Made by a program: the position numbers and the translations under genes | NCBI GenBank assembly: GCA_030642565.1 | Contig: DAOWNM010000103.1 | Coordinates: 1-8,727 of the forward strand | DNA: 8,727 nucleotides | Reading direction: 5' to 3' | Origin: Bacteroidota bacterium | Lineage (GTDB): Bacteria; Bacteroidota; Bacteroidia; Bacteroidales; GCA-2748055 | Shown: positions 1-6,805 of the stretch, one piece after another | Numbering within the stretch: position 1 is the first letter of the stretch | Layout: each line of letters starts with the position of its first letter | The notes under the pieces: generated by a model | Database searches by the model: none | The model's input: the letters and a program-made list of their open reading frames with translations, nothing else | Told to the model about the DNA's origin: nothing

Positions 1-555
1 GAAAACGTAAATGAGATAGCCGGACTGATGGCATACTATATAACCAGGGATATCCCGTTGCGCAAAACGGAAACCGAGACCCCGATGATGCGATGTATTA
101 CCAGTGAACTCTCGAGGGATATCGTACTCATACCGGTACTAAGAGCCGGACTTGGAATGGTGGATGGAATCACCAGCTTGATCCCCACTGCCAAAATTGG
201 TCATGTGGGTATATACCGCGACCATGATACCCTTGAGCCAAAAAGCTATTATGCCAAGTTTCCCTATCGAATGAAGAAGGCGGTGGTGTTGGTTCTGGAT
301 CCCATGTTGGCTACCGGTGGAAGCGCCAGTGCCACTCTTGATAAATTAAAAAGTGAAGGGGCAACCGATCTGAAGCTGGTCTGTATTGTAGGTGCCCCGG
401 AAGGGGTTGAGCGGATCAGGAAAGACCATCCGGAGGTTGAAGTATTCCTGGCTGCCCTGGACGATGGCCTGAATGAATCCGGATATATTATCCCCGGACT
501 GGGCGATGCGGGCGATCGTCTGTTTGGTACCAGCGATTTTCCAAAACAATCCTAA
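1..555 (+). CDS. upp: Uracil phosphoribosyltransferase, 3' part (5' end outside window)
   Basis: The frame is open from base 1 and ends with TAA at 553-555, giving 184 residues. The family is usually 205-220 residues, so about 25-30 N-terminal residues lie outside the window; the ATG at 28 is internal. The enzyme makes UMP from uracil and PRPP in the cytoplasm (pyrimidine salvage). The PRPP-binding loop VLDPMLATGGS is at fragment residues 98-108. The C-terminal uracil-recognition segment GYIIPGLGDAGDR is present at about 480-518. The RAGLGMVDG segment near residue 50 is also typical. A PPK2 gene follows after 25 bases with no terminator between, so co-transcription is likely. Family assignment is secure; nothing odd is seen in the visible part. 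Confidence 0.95.
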   Translation, partial: ENVNEIAGLMAYYITRDIPLRKTETETPMMRCITSELSRDIVLIPVLRAGLGMVDGITSLIPTAKIGHVGIYRDHDTLEPKSYYAKFPYRMKKAVVLVLDPMLATGGSASATLDKLKSEGATDLKLVCIVGAPEGVERIRKDHPEVEVFLAALDDGLNESGYIIPGLGDAGDRLFGTSDFPKQS

Positions 556-580
556 ATTTACCACTACACCACTAAACGTT

Positions 581-1411
581 ATGAATAAAAGCCAAAAACA
601 GAAAAAGTCCGAAGAAGCCGACAGTGATTCCAAAAAAGCCAAGCTCAACAAAAAATTCTATTTCAAAGAGTTGGAGCACCTGCAGCTCGAGCTGGTTAAA
701 CTTCACGAGTGGGTAAAGGCTAAGGACCTTCGGGTAGTTGTCCTTTTCGAAGGTCGTGATGCAGCCGGAAAGGGAGGAGTTATCAAGCGAATCACCCAGC
801 GTCTGAATCCAAGAATCTGCCGTGTGGTAGCCCTGGGGGTACCCACTGAGCGTGAGAAGACCCAATGGTACTTTCAGCGCTATGCGACCCACCTCCCTGC
901 AGAGGGAGAGATTGTTCTTTTCGACCGTAGCTGGTACAACCGTGCCGGTGTGGAACATGTGATGGGATTTTGTACAGATGAAGAGTACTGGGAGTTCCTG
1001 CGCTCCTGTCCGCGGTTTGAAGAGATGCTGATTCACTCCGGAATCATCCTGATCAAATACTGGTTCTCGGTCAGCGATGAAGAGCAGGAGAGAAGGTTCC
1101 GTGAGCGGATCGGAGATCCACTGAAACGGTGGAAATTCAGTCCCATGGACCTGGAATCGAGGAGCCGGTGGATCGAATACAGCAAGGCCAAAGATGAAAT
1201 GTTCTCCTATACCGATACCAAAACAGCACCATGGTTTGTGGTCAACGCTGATAATAAAAGACGGGCCCGGCTGAATACCATTCACCACCTGCTCTCCTTG
1301 ATCCCATACAAGGAGATCAAGCATAAGAAGATCAGCCTCCCACCCATCTCAATGGAGGGATACATCAGGCCCCCGCTGTCGGACCAGACCTTCATTCCGG
1401 AGGTCTATTAA
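581..1411 (+). CDS. ppk2: Polyphosphate kinase 2 family protein (PPK2)
   Basis: The 276-residue cytoplasmic protein belongs to the PPK2 family, which transfers phosphate between polyphosphate and nucleotides. The Walker A loop GRDAAGKGG is at residues 58-66, and the Walker B/lid region DRSWYNRAGVEHVMGF begins at D115. The RWKFSPMDLESRSRW segment from residue 183 is a PPK2 hallmark. I lean towards the class I type (nucleoside diphosphate substrates), but class cannot be settled by eye. I chose the ATG at 581, 25 bases after the upp stop. An in-frame ATG at 473 would bury 36 codons inside upp and adds no PPK2-like sequence. The N-terminus (about 30 residues) is rich in Lys, Glu and Ser and probably flexible. 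Placement behind upp suggests shared transcription and a link to nucleotide supply, which is inference. Confidence 0.93.
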   Translation: MNKSQKQKKSEEADSDSKKAKLNKKFYFKELEHLQLELVKLHEWVKAKDLRVVVLFEGRDAAGKGGVIKRITQRLNPRICRVVALGVPTEREKTQWYFQRYATHLPAEGEIVLFDRSWYNRAGVEHVMGFCTDEEYWEFLRSCPRFEEMLIHSGIILIKYWFSVSDEEQERRFRERIGDPLKRWKFSPMDLESRSRWIEYSKAKDEMFSYTDTKTAPWFVVNADNKRRARLNTIHHLLSLIPYKEIKHKKISLPPISMEGYIRPPLSDQTFIPEVY

Positions 1412-1445
1412 AAATAGTGTTTAATCAAAAAAAAAACATTTACCT

Positions 1446-2099
1446 ATGAAAACATTACAAAAATCAGCCCTACTCCTGAGCCTCTCCCTGGTGGTTCTTT
1501 CATGCAACACTGAAAAGAAGATCGAACTCTTTAACGGGCAGAACCTGGATAACTGGAATATCGTTGTTGACAGTGAAGATGGGGAACCCAAAGACCTCTT
1601 CTATGTGGAAGATGGCGTGATGAATACCCTCGGGGATCCTTTCGGCTATATCCGTACCAAGGAGTCATACAGCTCTTATAAGCTTCATCTGGAGTGGAGA
1701 TGGACCAACGAGCCCTCTAACAGTGGCGTACTTCTCAATGTTCAGGGCAAGGAGATGATCTTTCCTCAGTGTGTCGAATGCCAGTTAATGGATGGAAGAG
1801 CGGGTGATATTGTCCTGATGGGAAAAGGAACCGGCATCACCATCAGGGATTCCACCTACACGGTGACTTCTGAGGAGCACCGCTACCTGGCTATTTCAAA
1901 ATTTGAGGAGAGCAGTGAGAAACCGGCTGGTGAATGGAACAGCTATGACATTACTTCAAAAGATGGTGATTTGGAGATAATCGTTAACGGCGTACTGCAG
2001 AACATTGGAACCGGTATGACCCTGACCGATGGAAATATCGCCCTTCAATCGGAAGGTGCACCCTTGCAGTTCAGGAACATCTATTTACAGCCCCTATAA
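1446..2099 (+). CDS. DUF1080 / 3-keto-disaccharide hydrolase domain lipoprotein
   Basis: The 217-residue protein starts with a lipoprotein signal peptide: K2 and K6, a hydrophobic core at 8-18, and a lipobox VLSC ending at Cys20. It is therefore predicted to be exported and lipid-anchored. Residues about 26-216 are a single DUF1080 domain (jelly-roll, concanavalin-like fold). Typical blocks are ELFNGQNLDNW, GYIRTKESYSSYKLHLEWRW, SGVLLN, ECQLMDGR and the C-terminal LQSEGAPLQFRNIYLQ. Some family members hydrolyse 3-keto-glycosides; the substrate here is not known. The start is the ATG after a 10-A run (1427-1436), an A-rich leader without Shine-Dalgarno. It lies 34 bases after ppk2, so it may be the third gene of that transcript. 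Its stop is only 4 bases from the stop of the opposing small ORF. Confidence 0.9.
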   Translation: MKTLQKSALLLSLSLVVLSCNTEKKIELFNGQNLDNWNIVVDSEDGEPKDLFYVEDGVMNTLGDPFGYIRTKESYSSYKLHLEWRWTNEPSNSGVLLNVQGKEMIFPQCVECQLMDGRAGDIVLMGKGTGITIRDSTYTVTSEEHRYLAISKFEESSEKPAGEWNSYDITSKDGDLEIIVNGVLQNIGTGMTLTDGNIALQSEGAPLQFRNIYLQPL

Positions 2100-2103
2100 G
2101 CAA

Positions 2104-2354
2104 CTACCACTTCGACATGGGATTGTCCACTTTGATTGGACCGCTGTATTGTGCCACATTGAATCCTACCTTATAGCAGAAGCGGGTCATTTTCAGGAAC
2201 TTATCATAATCAATAGCCTCCTCCATATCGCTTACCAGATGGTAATGCGGCTCTTCCCCCGGTCATAGCCCTTCTCTTCAATTATATAGGGCTGAAAAAA
2301 ATCCTTATCTGCATCAACAGGCTGAAGAGCAATCACAATAAACCAGTGGCTCAA
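2104..2354 (-). pseudogene. Small hypothetical ORF with one-base frameshift, coupled to kamA
   Basis: I do not recognise this protein. Read from the TTG at 2352-2354, the frame runs 40 codons to TAA at 2232-2234. Shifting by one base at a G5 run (C5 at 2256-2260 on the plus strand) instead gives an 83-residue product ending at TAG, 2104-2106. The first 33 residues (starting MSHWFIVIALQPVDADKD) and the last 50 (EEPHYHLVSDMEEAIDYD at its start, DNPMSKW at its end) both look like real protein sequence. The span is 251 bases, one short of 84 codons, as expected for a one-base loss. The TTG overlaps the kamA stop as TTGA, a typical coupled arrangement. It could be a real decay event, a sequencing error at the homopolymer, or two unrelated short frames. 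No ATG is available upstream in frame. Confidence 0.55.
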
Positions 2355-4537
2355 ACTTCCAGGTTGGTCATGGCCTCAGTGATCTGAAAAGAATATTCCG
2401 GGTAATCATAGACAGGAATCCTCTGTTCGGTCTGGCCCAGAGAGTAGCCATACAATCCATTATAATCCTCACGCTCCTCTCCCAGCTCCTCCATCTGACG
2501 CAGGTACTCATGGATCGATTTTGACTCGATGATGATTACCTTGCCCATCTTATGGATGATGGGACTGTGAGTACGCGTCTCATCATGGTCAAATTCAAGG
2601 ATCCTCCTGCCATACCGGGTTATTCCTATCATTCTGAATGTCATACTTTTACCAACTCCGGGAAGGTTTAGTACATTTCGGTCTGTGGCCAGGAATGGCA
2701 CCCCGGCAAACCTGCGGAGGGCCTCAATGTTCTCCACCATCATGGTGGCCTCCTCCGGAAATTTTCTGATGGTCTCATAATACTTCTCCTCGATCTGTCC
2801 GGCCACCTTCTCTTCAAGTTGTTCCTGTACCACCCTCGCGTTGGGAGCAAAGCCGGCATTGTTTTCCATATACCCCTTCACAGTAAAGGTGTAGTAGGGC
2901 AACACCCCGATGTCGTTCAAAACCTGTCGCAATTTCGCCGAATGACCCCGACGGGAAGCAGCCGAAGTAAACACCAGCTGGTTGGTGATGGTCCACCCGG
3001 AGGCAATGAGGCGCTGGATCGCCATGGATGAGAGGGGGGTTACCTCCATGGGAGATTCAAAATGGGTCTGGATAATAAACTGCCTGATTCCAGCCGCTAC
3101 TGCCTTTTCCTTAAACTCCTTCAGGATCTTTACCAGGTTCAGGGTAATCCTCTGCGGCAGGTATACCGGGAGGCGTGTTCCAATCCTGATCCTGACAAAT
3201 TCAGCCAGTTTCTCTCCCTCAGGTAGTGATTCATTCTTTTTCGCTTTTCTGACAGCCATTTCACAGATCTCATCCAGCAAGAGTTGCAGCGACTTGTCGG
3301 AGCTCATCAGGCCGTCACCGCCCGTAATCAGGATATCCCTCAACTGGGCATCCTCTTCAAAATAGCGCATCAGCTTCTTCAGCTTCTCACCCCATTTTTC
3401 GCCCGGAGCCAGTTTATCGAGGTTAAAATTGAGACGGCCGCTCTGAAAATCATACATGCGCTGACACGATGAACACAATCCGCCGCAGGCCCTTCCCATG
3501 GTATCGGGGATCAGGATGGCCACTTCCGGATAGCGCCGGTGTATGTTGTGCCCTTCAGGCAACAACCACCCTGCTGCATTGGGTTTTCCTGGCTCCACCT
3601 GATCCTCCTTTTCCCAGGCAACGATATTCCCAAACTCCTTCACAAGTTGTTTGCTGTAGAATATGTAATGACGAATGGCCAGGTCGGCTCCCACCGCAAA
3701 ATACGGAACCCTGACATGCAGCAAAGAGAGGTAATAGGGGTTGACAAAGAAGGGAATGCCGGCATCAGAGGCATCCTCCAGGATCTTCATGGTATCGGGG
3801 TCCAGCGAATGGTCCAGCATCTCGTTTAATAACCCGGGAGAACGTACCGCAAAACGAAGGTGGAACCTGTGATCCTCCCACCACCTCTGCATTTTCTCCT
3901 GTTTCTGTTCATCATTGAGGTGGGGCTCAAAATAGTACCTGGAGTTTTTTCCCTCTCCCTTTTCAATCTGCTTCAACAGGATCCTGATGATTCGCTGCTT
4001 GTTCTCCTCCCTCACCTGTATGATACGAGGATCGAGACCGGTGGGATAACGATCCATCCAGGCTGTAACCTGCTCCAGAGAGAAGGAGTGTTGCTGACTC
4101 TCACCCCTGAGCTGACGGAACAACATGATCATATCGATAAAAAAATCGGGTTTAGCTCCACCGGTCCCCTTGTTCACTGCCAGCCAGATGAGCCGAAGGG
4201 GATTACTCACGGCGATCTCCCCCCGCAGGTTCAGATCGGGGTACTCCTTACCCGCATTGTCGATGTAATCCAGGATCCTGATAATGGCGTAATCGCGCCA
4301 CTCAAGTTTGTCGAACAGCTCCCTGGTTGCATGCCTTGCATGGTAAAACCTAAAGGCATTATCTCTGTCTTTCAGGCTCCTTCCGATCCACTCCCTGACC
4401 CCCACAACCACTTCGGTCTCATTCTTGGAATTTCGCAGTATCTCCTCCAATTCGGGATTCTCCTGAAGCAGCTGCCTGAGCAGTTTATGGGACTTCACAT
4501 CAATGGCGATCCGGTCCAGTTTTTCTATTTCGGTCAT
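2351..4537 (-). CDS. Long KamA-family radical SAM / PLP protein (aminomutase-like)
   Basis: The 728-residue protein is far longer than lysine 2,3-aminomutase (about 416). Roughly the first 210 residues are an extension I cannot assign. Aminomutase-like sequence starts near residue 215 (WWEDHRFH, then NPYYLSLL). The radical SAM cluster motif CxxxCxxC is C351/C355/C358; GGD at 406-408, RLPVYLPQRIT and QTHFESP follow. The PLP lysine appears to be K630 in LPGVGK, matching PGGGGK of the clostridial enzyme. The two aspartates that hold the lysine side chain there (D293, D330) align with K554 and N624, so lysine is an unlikely substrate. I chose ATG 4537: the longer TTG start at 4597 lies inside the promoter. 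A cytoplasmic Fe-S enzyme is expected. The substrate is unknown. Confidence 0.88.
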   Translation of the reverse strand: MTEIEKLDRIAIDVKSHKLLRQLLQENPELEEILRNSKNETEVVVGVREWIGRSLKDRDNAFRFYHARHATRELFDKLEWRDYAIIRILDYIDNAGKEYPDLNLRGEIAVSNPLRLIWLAVNKGTGGAKPDFFIDMIMLFRQLRGESQQHSFSLEQVTAWMDRYPTGLDPRIIQVREENKQRIIRILLKQIEKGEGKNSRYYFEPHLNDEQKQEKMQRWWEDHRFHLRFAVRSPGLLNEMLDHSLDPDTMKILEDASDAGIPFFVNPYYLSLLHVRVPYFAVGADLAIRHYIFYSKQLVKEFGNIVAWEKEDQVEPGKPNAAGWLLPEGHNIHRRYPEVAILIPDTMGRACGGLCSSCQRMYDFQSGRLNFNLDKLAPGEKWGEKLKKLMRYFEEDAQLRDILITGGDGLMSSDKSLQLLLDEICEMAVRKAKKNESLPEGEKLAEFVRIRIGTRLPVYLPQRITLNLVKILKEFKEKAVAAGIRQFIIQTHFESPMEVTPLSSMAIQRLIASGWTITNQLVFTSAASRRGHSAKLRQVLNDIGVLPYYTFTVKGYMENNAGFAPNARVVQEQLEEKVAGQIEEKYYETIRKFPEEATMMVENIEALRRFAGVPFLATDRNVLNLPGVGKSMTFRMIGITRYGRRILEFDHDETRTHSPIIHKMGKVIIIESKSIHEYLRQMEELGEEREDYNGLYGYSLGQTEQRIPVYDYPEYSFQITEAMTNLEV

Positions 4538-4567
4538 GTTACACGATTTTATGGAAAAATAATCCAA

Positions 4568-4598
4568 AAAACCTATATGAATCAAATGGAGTTTCAAA
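4568..4598 (-). promoter_or_regulatory. Bacteroidota-type promoter for the KamA-family gene
   Basis: On the minus strand TTTG (4598-4595) is followed by a 19-base spacer and TAGGTTTT (4575-4568). This is one mismatch from the Bacteroidota TTTG-N19-21-TAnnTTTG pattern. The predicted start of transcription lies about 20-25 bases before the ATG at 4537. This placement is the main reason for rejecting the longer TTG start at 4597. Confidence 0.5.
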
Positions 4599-4611
4599 CA
4601 AGTTTTTTATC

Positions 4612-4619
4612 TATTTTTG
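4612..4619 (+). promoter_or_regulatory. Candidate -7 element for pgi
   Basis: TATTTTTG at 4612-4619 is an exact TAnnTTTG match, 39 bases before the pgi ATG. No good TTTG is seen at the usual 19-21 base spacing; the nearest is TTTC at 4592-4595 with a 16-base spacer. The -33 element is therefore weak or absent. Confidence 0.45.
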
Positions 4620-4658
4620 CGCAATAAGGAAATATGAATAGTGATTTGAAAAACTGAT

Positions 4659-6002
4659 ATGGAACAAATAAAACTGGATATATCGAGGGTATACGAATTT
4701 TTATCCCCCGTTGAGATTAAGAACCTGGCAGGTGAAACCTCAAGGGCGCAGGAAACCCTCTATAACGGGACCGGCAAAGGAAATGATTACCTTGGATGGC
4801 TTCACCTTCCCTCGGAAATTACCGACCAGCAGATCACCGGGATTGAAACAGCCGTGGCCGGACTCAGTGAAAAAACCGAACTCCTTGTTGTGGTGGGAAT
4901 CGGTGGTTCATACCTGGGTGCACGTGCCGTAAATGATGCACTGGCCCATAATTTTTCTCACCTTAGAAAGAAACAGAAGGCTCCCCAAATGCTTTTTGCC
5001 GGGCAGAATATCGGTGAAGACTATATGCACGAGTTGCTGGAGCTGCTGGAAGAGAAGAGTTACTCAATCGTAGCCATTTCTAAATCGGGAACCACCACCG
5101 AACCCGCCCTTGCATTCAGGATTTTGAAGAATCATCTGGAAGAGAAGGTTGGAAAGGAGGAGGCCCGGGACCGGATCATTGCCGTTACCGACTCCGCAAA
5201 AGGGGCCCTCAGGCAGCTGGCCGATGAAGAGGGATACCGCAGCTATGTGATTCCGGATAACGTGGGTGGAAGATTCTCGGTATTTACCCCGGTGGGATTG
5301 ATCCCGCTGGCCATCTGTGGTGTGGATATCAAGAAACTTCTGTCGGGTGCTTTAGAGATGAGCCAGAGGTGCGATCCCGCGAAACCATTTGAGGAGAACC
5401 CTGCTGCTGTTTATGCAGCCACACGTAATGCCCTCTACCGTTCGGGAAAAAAGATTGAGCTCCTGGTGAATTACCACAATAAGCTCCACTATGTGTCGGA
5501 GTGGTGGAAACAGTTATATGGTGAAAGTGAAGGGAAAGAGGGAAAAGGGATTTTCCCGGCTGCTGTAGATAACTCCACCGACCTCCACTCCATGGGACAA
5601 TACATCCAGGAGGGTGAAAGAACCCTCTTCGAAACTGTTATCAGTGTGGAACGGACCGATCACCAAGTGACCATCCCCGGTGATCCTGCCAACCTGGACC
5701 AACTGAACTACCTTGAAGGAAAGAACATCGACCATGTTAATAAAATGGCAGAGCTCGGTACCATCCTGGCCCACCTGGATGGCGGTGTTCCCAATATGAG
5801 GATCTCCATTCCGGCACTCAATGCCCGGTGGCTGGGTCAGCTGCTCTACTTTTTCGAAAACGCATGCGGAATCAGCGGGTACATGCTGGAAATCAATCCA
5901 TTTAACCAACCTGGCGTGGAAGCCTATAAGAAGAACATGTTTGCACTGCTTGAGAAACCAGGTTTTGAAGAGGAATCCGCACAGATCAAATCCAGGCTGT
6001 AA
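4659..6002 (+). CDS. pgi: Glucose-6-phosphate isomerase
   Basis: The 447-residue cytoplasmic enzyme interconverts glucose 6-phosphate and fructose 6-phosphate in glycolysis and gluconeogenesis. Its length matches the short bacterial form (about 450), not the 550-residue proteobacterial form. The first SIS domain has GIGGSYLGARA near residue 78 and the phosphate-binding SKSGTTTEP near 141. Both family signatures are complete: DNVGGRFSVFTPVG near 200, and the C-terminal one ending FNQPGVEAYK near 415-424. The catalytic-glutamate region YGESEGKEGKG lies near 288. The start is the ATG at 4659 in an A-rich leader without Shine-Dalgarno. The gene is divergent from the KamA-family gene and appears to be monocistronic, since everything downstream is on the other strand. 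Confidence 0.97.
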   Translation: MEQIKLDISRVYEFLSPVEIKNLAGETSRAQETLYNGTGKGNDYLGWLHLPSEITDQQITGIETAVAGLSEKTELLVVVGIGGSYLGARAVNDALAHNFSHLRKKQKAPQMLFAGQNIGEDYMHELLELLEEKSYSIVAISKSGTTTEPALAFRILKNHLEEKVGKEEARDRIIAVTDSAKGALRQLADEEGYRSYVIPDNVGGRFSVFTPVGLIPLAICGVDIKKLLSGALEMSQRCDPAKPFEENPAAVYAATRNALYRSGKKIELLVNYHNKLHYVSEWWKQLYGESEGKEGKGIFPAAVDNSTDLHSMGQYIQEGERTLFETVISVERTDHQVTIPGDPANLDQLNYLEGKNIDHVNKMAELGTILAHLDGGVPNMRISIPALNARWLGQLLYFFENACGISGYMLEINPFNQPGVEAYKKNMFALLEKPGFEEESAQIKSRL

Positions 6003-6148
6003 ACAATTTATCCACATGTCCGTAAAACCCGTTCACTTCAGGGACGGGATATAAGGATATTTAATACTTTTTCTTAAATATACCTCGATATTTTTCCCAA
6101 CCTCCCTTACCCCTATATTTGTAACCCTTCTGGGGAAAAATGAAGTAC

Positions 6149-6178
6149 AAAAAAGCAGGGACCTGATCCGGTCCCTGC
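6149..6178 (-). terminator. Intrinsic terminator of hsp20
   Basis: On the minus strand a perfect 9-bp stem (GCAGGGACC with GGTCCCTGC, 6170-6178 and 6155-6163) has a 6-base loop and is followed directly by six T (6154-6149). It sits 53 bases beyond the hsp20 stop and is correctly oriented to end that transcript. Read in the other direction it has no T tract, so it is not a good terminator for pgi. Confidence 0.88.
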
Positions 6179-6231
6179 CTTACCCAACTAACCTGATTAA
6201 TCACTCTCTTCTGAGTATTGTACACCAGGCA

Positions 6232-6660
6232 CTACTGAACTTCGATTTGCCTGGGGGCTTTCTGAACCACTTCCTCTTTCTTGGGTAGGGTCAGAGTTAA
6301 AATACCTACATCATGAGTGGCCCTGATCTGCTCCTGATCTATGGTCTCTGGAAGCTGGAAACTCCTCTTGAATGTCTGGTAATTAAACTCCCTGCGCAGG
6401 AAGTTCTGCTTCTGCTCACTCTTGCTCTCTTTCTTCTCGGTTGAAATTATAAGTAGATCGTTCTCAATCTCAAGATTGAATGCTTTCCTGGCGATTCCGG
6501 GAGCTGCCACTTCAATGGTGTAACCTTTGTCATCCTCAGATACATTAACTGCCGGACTGTTTCCTTTATGGGTTGTGCTGTTCAATTGATTGAAAAAACT
6601 GTCGTTGAAAAAATTATCCCAGTAATCTGGAACATAATTTTTGTTGATTCTTGCTAACAT
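6232..6660 (-). CDS. Hsp20 / alpha-crystallin small heat shock protein
   Basis: The 142-residue protein is an ATP-independent holdase chaperone that binds unfolding proteins in the cytoplasm, usually as a large oligomer. Residues 1-35 form the variable arm, rich in Phe, Asn and aromatic residues (DYWDNFFNDSFFNQL). The alpha-crystallin domain follows (about 36-128), with AVNVSEDDKGYTIEVAAPG at its start and the conserved GILTLTLPKKEE near its end. The C-terminal oligomer-anchoring IxI/V motif is IEV at 139-141. The ATG at 6660 is preceded by AGGAGGAA (6674-6667). The gene stands alone between a repeat-containing regulatory region and its own terminator, which fits independent stress control. 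Length and motifs are normal for the family. Confidence 0.95.
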   Translation of the reverse strand: MLARINKNYVPDYWDNFFNDSFFNQLNSTTHKGNSPAVNVSEDDKGYTIEVAAPGIARKAFNLEIENDLLIISTEKKESKSEQKQNFLRREFNYQTFKRSFQLPETIDQEQIRATHDVGILTLTLPKKEEVVQKAPRQIEVQ

Positions 6661-6666
6661 CTCTAA

Positions 6667-6674
6667 TTCCTCCT
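6667..6674 (-). promoter_or_regulatory. Strong Shine-Dalgarno of hsp20
   Basis: AGGAGGAA on the minus strand ends 6 bases before the ATG at 6660. It is a near-perfect anti-16S match. The plus-strand genes and the KamA-family gene in this window have no such site, so this gene seems built for high translation. Confidence 0.7.
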
Positions 6675-6720
6675 ATTTATTTTGTTCATATTTAAGTCTC
6701 TAATCACTGAGCACTATAGG

Positions 6721-6735
6721 TCAAACCATGTACCA
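6721..6735 (-). promoter_or_regulatory. Sigma-54-like promoter candidate for hsp20
   Basis: TGGTAC-N5-TTGA on the minus strand resembles the sigma-54 consensus TGGCAC-N5-TTGC with the exact spacing. It has one change in the -24 half (C to T) and A in place of C at the critical -12 GC. Transcription would start about 50 bases before the ATG. No TTTG/TAnnTTTG pair is seen in this interval. The -12 mismatch keeps confidence low. Confidence 0.35.
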
Positions 6736-6758
6736 TTCCCAAAAACAGGTAGGAATAC

Positions 6759-6805
6759 TGTCATTTTGTCATTTCGTTGGCTTTTTTGAATGCCATTTTG
6801 TCATT
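6759..6805. repeat. Two 15-bp direct repeats 32 bp apart upstream of hsp20
   Basis: TGTCATTTTGTCATT (6759-6773) and TGCCATTTTGTCATT (6791-6805) differ at one base. Their starts are 32 bp apart, close to three helical turns, so both would face the same side of the DNA. Each copy itself holds a tandem TGTCA/TGCCA-type half site. An inverted TGACAAAA follows at 6823-6830, pairing with TTTTGTCA at 6796-6803. The pattern suggests regulator binding upstream of the hsp20 promoter. Confidence 0.6.

Noticed and set aside
473..580. 36-codon N-terminal extension of PPK2 inside upp
   Set aside because: It is the shifted reading of conserved upp codons and has no PPK2 similarity; ATG 581 lies just after the upp stop.
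572..1324. 250-codon minus-strand frame opposite ppk2
   Set aside because: It is a shadow of the conserved PPK2 coding sequence with no recognisable domain.
2029..2268. Plus-strand 79-codon frame after the DUF1080 gene
   Set aside because: It overlaps the DUF1080 end out of frame and is antisense to the better minus-strand reading at 2104-2354.
4538..4597. N-terminal 20-codon extension of the KamA-family protein from a TTG at 4597
   Set aside because: The start is TTG and overlaps the -33 element; the sequence is AT-rich promoter DNA, and an ATG at 4537 follows a good promoter.
3860..4627. 255-codon plus-strand frame antisense to the KamA-family gene
   Set aside because: It is the mirror of a well-supported conserved gene; its sequence shows no domain and its end runs through the promoter region.
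6028..6048. Terminator for pgi (CCCGT ... ACGGG)
   Set aside because: Only a 5-bp stem with an 11-base loop, and the T-rich stretch is not adjacent. How pgi transcription ends is not clear.
6114..6178. Possible small RNA on the plus strand starting after TATATTTG (6114-6121)
   Set aside because: No -33 TTTG at proper spacing, and the hairpin at 6155-6178 has no T tract in this direction; it is the hsp20 terminator on the other strand.
6691..6720. CIRCE-like heat shock operator upstream of hsp20
   Set aside because: A GAGCACT-like piece is present, but the two arms do not match TTAGCACTC-N9-GAGTGCTAA.
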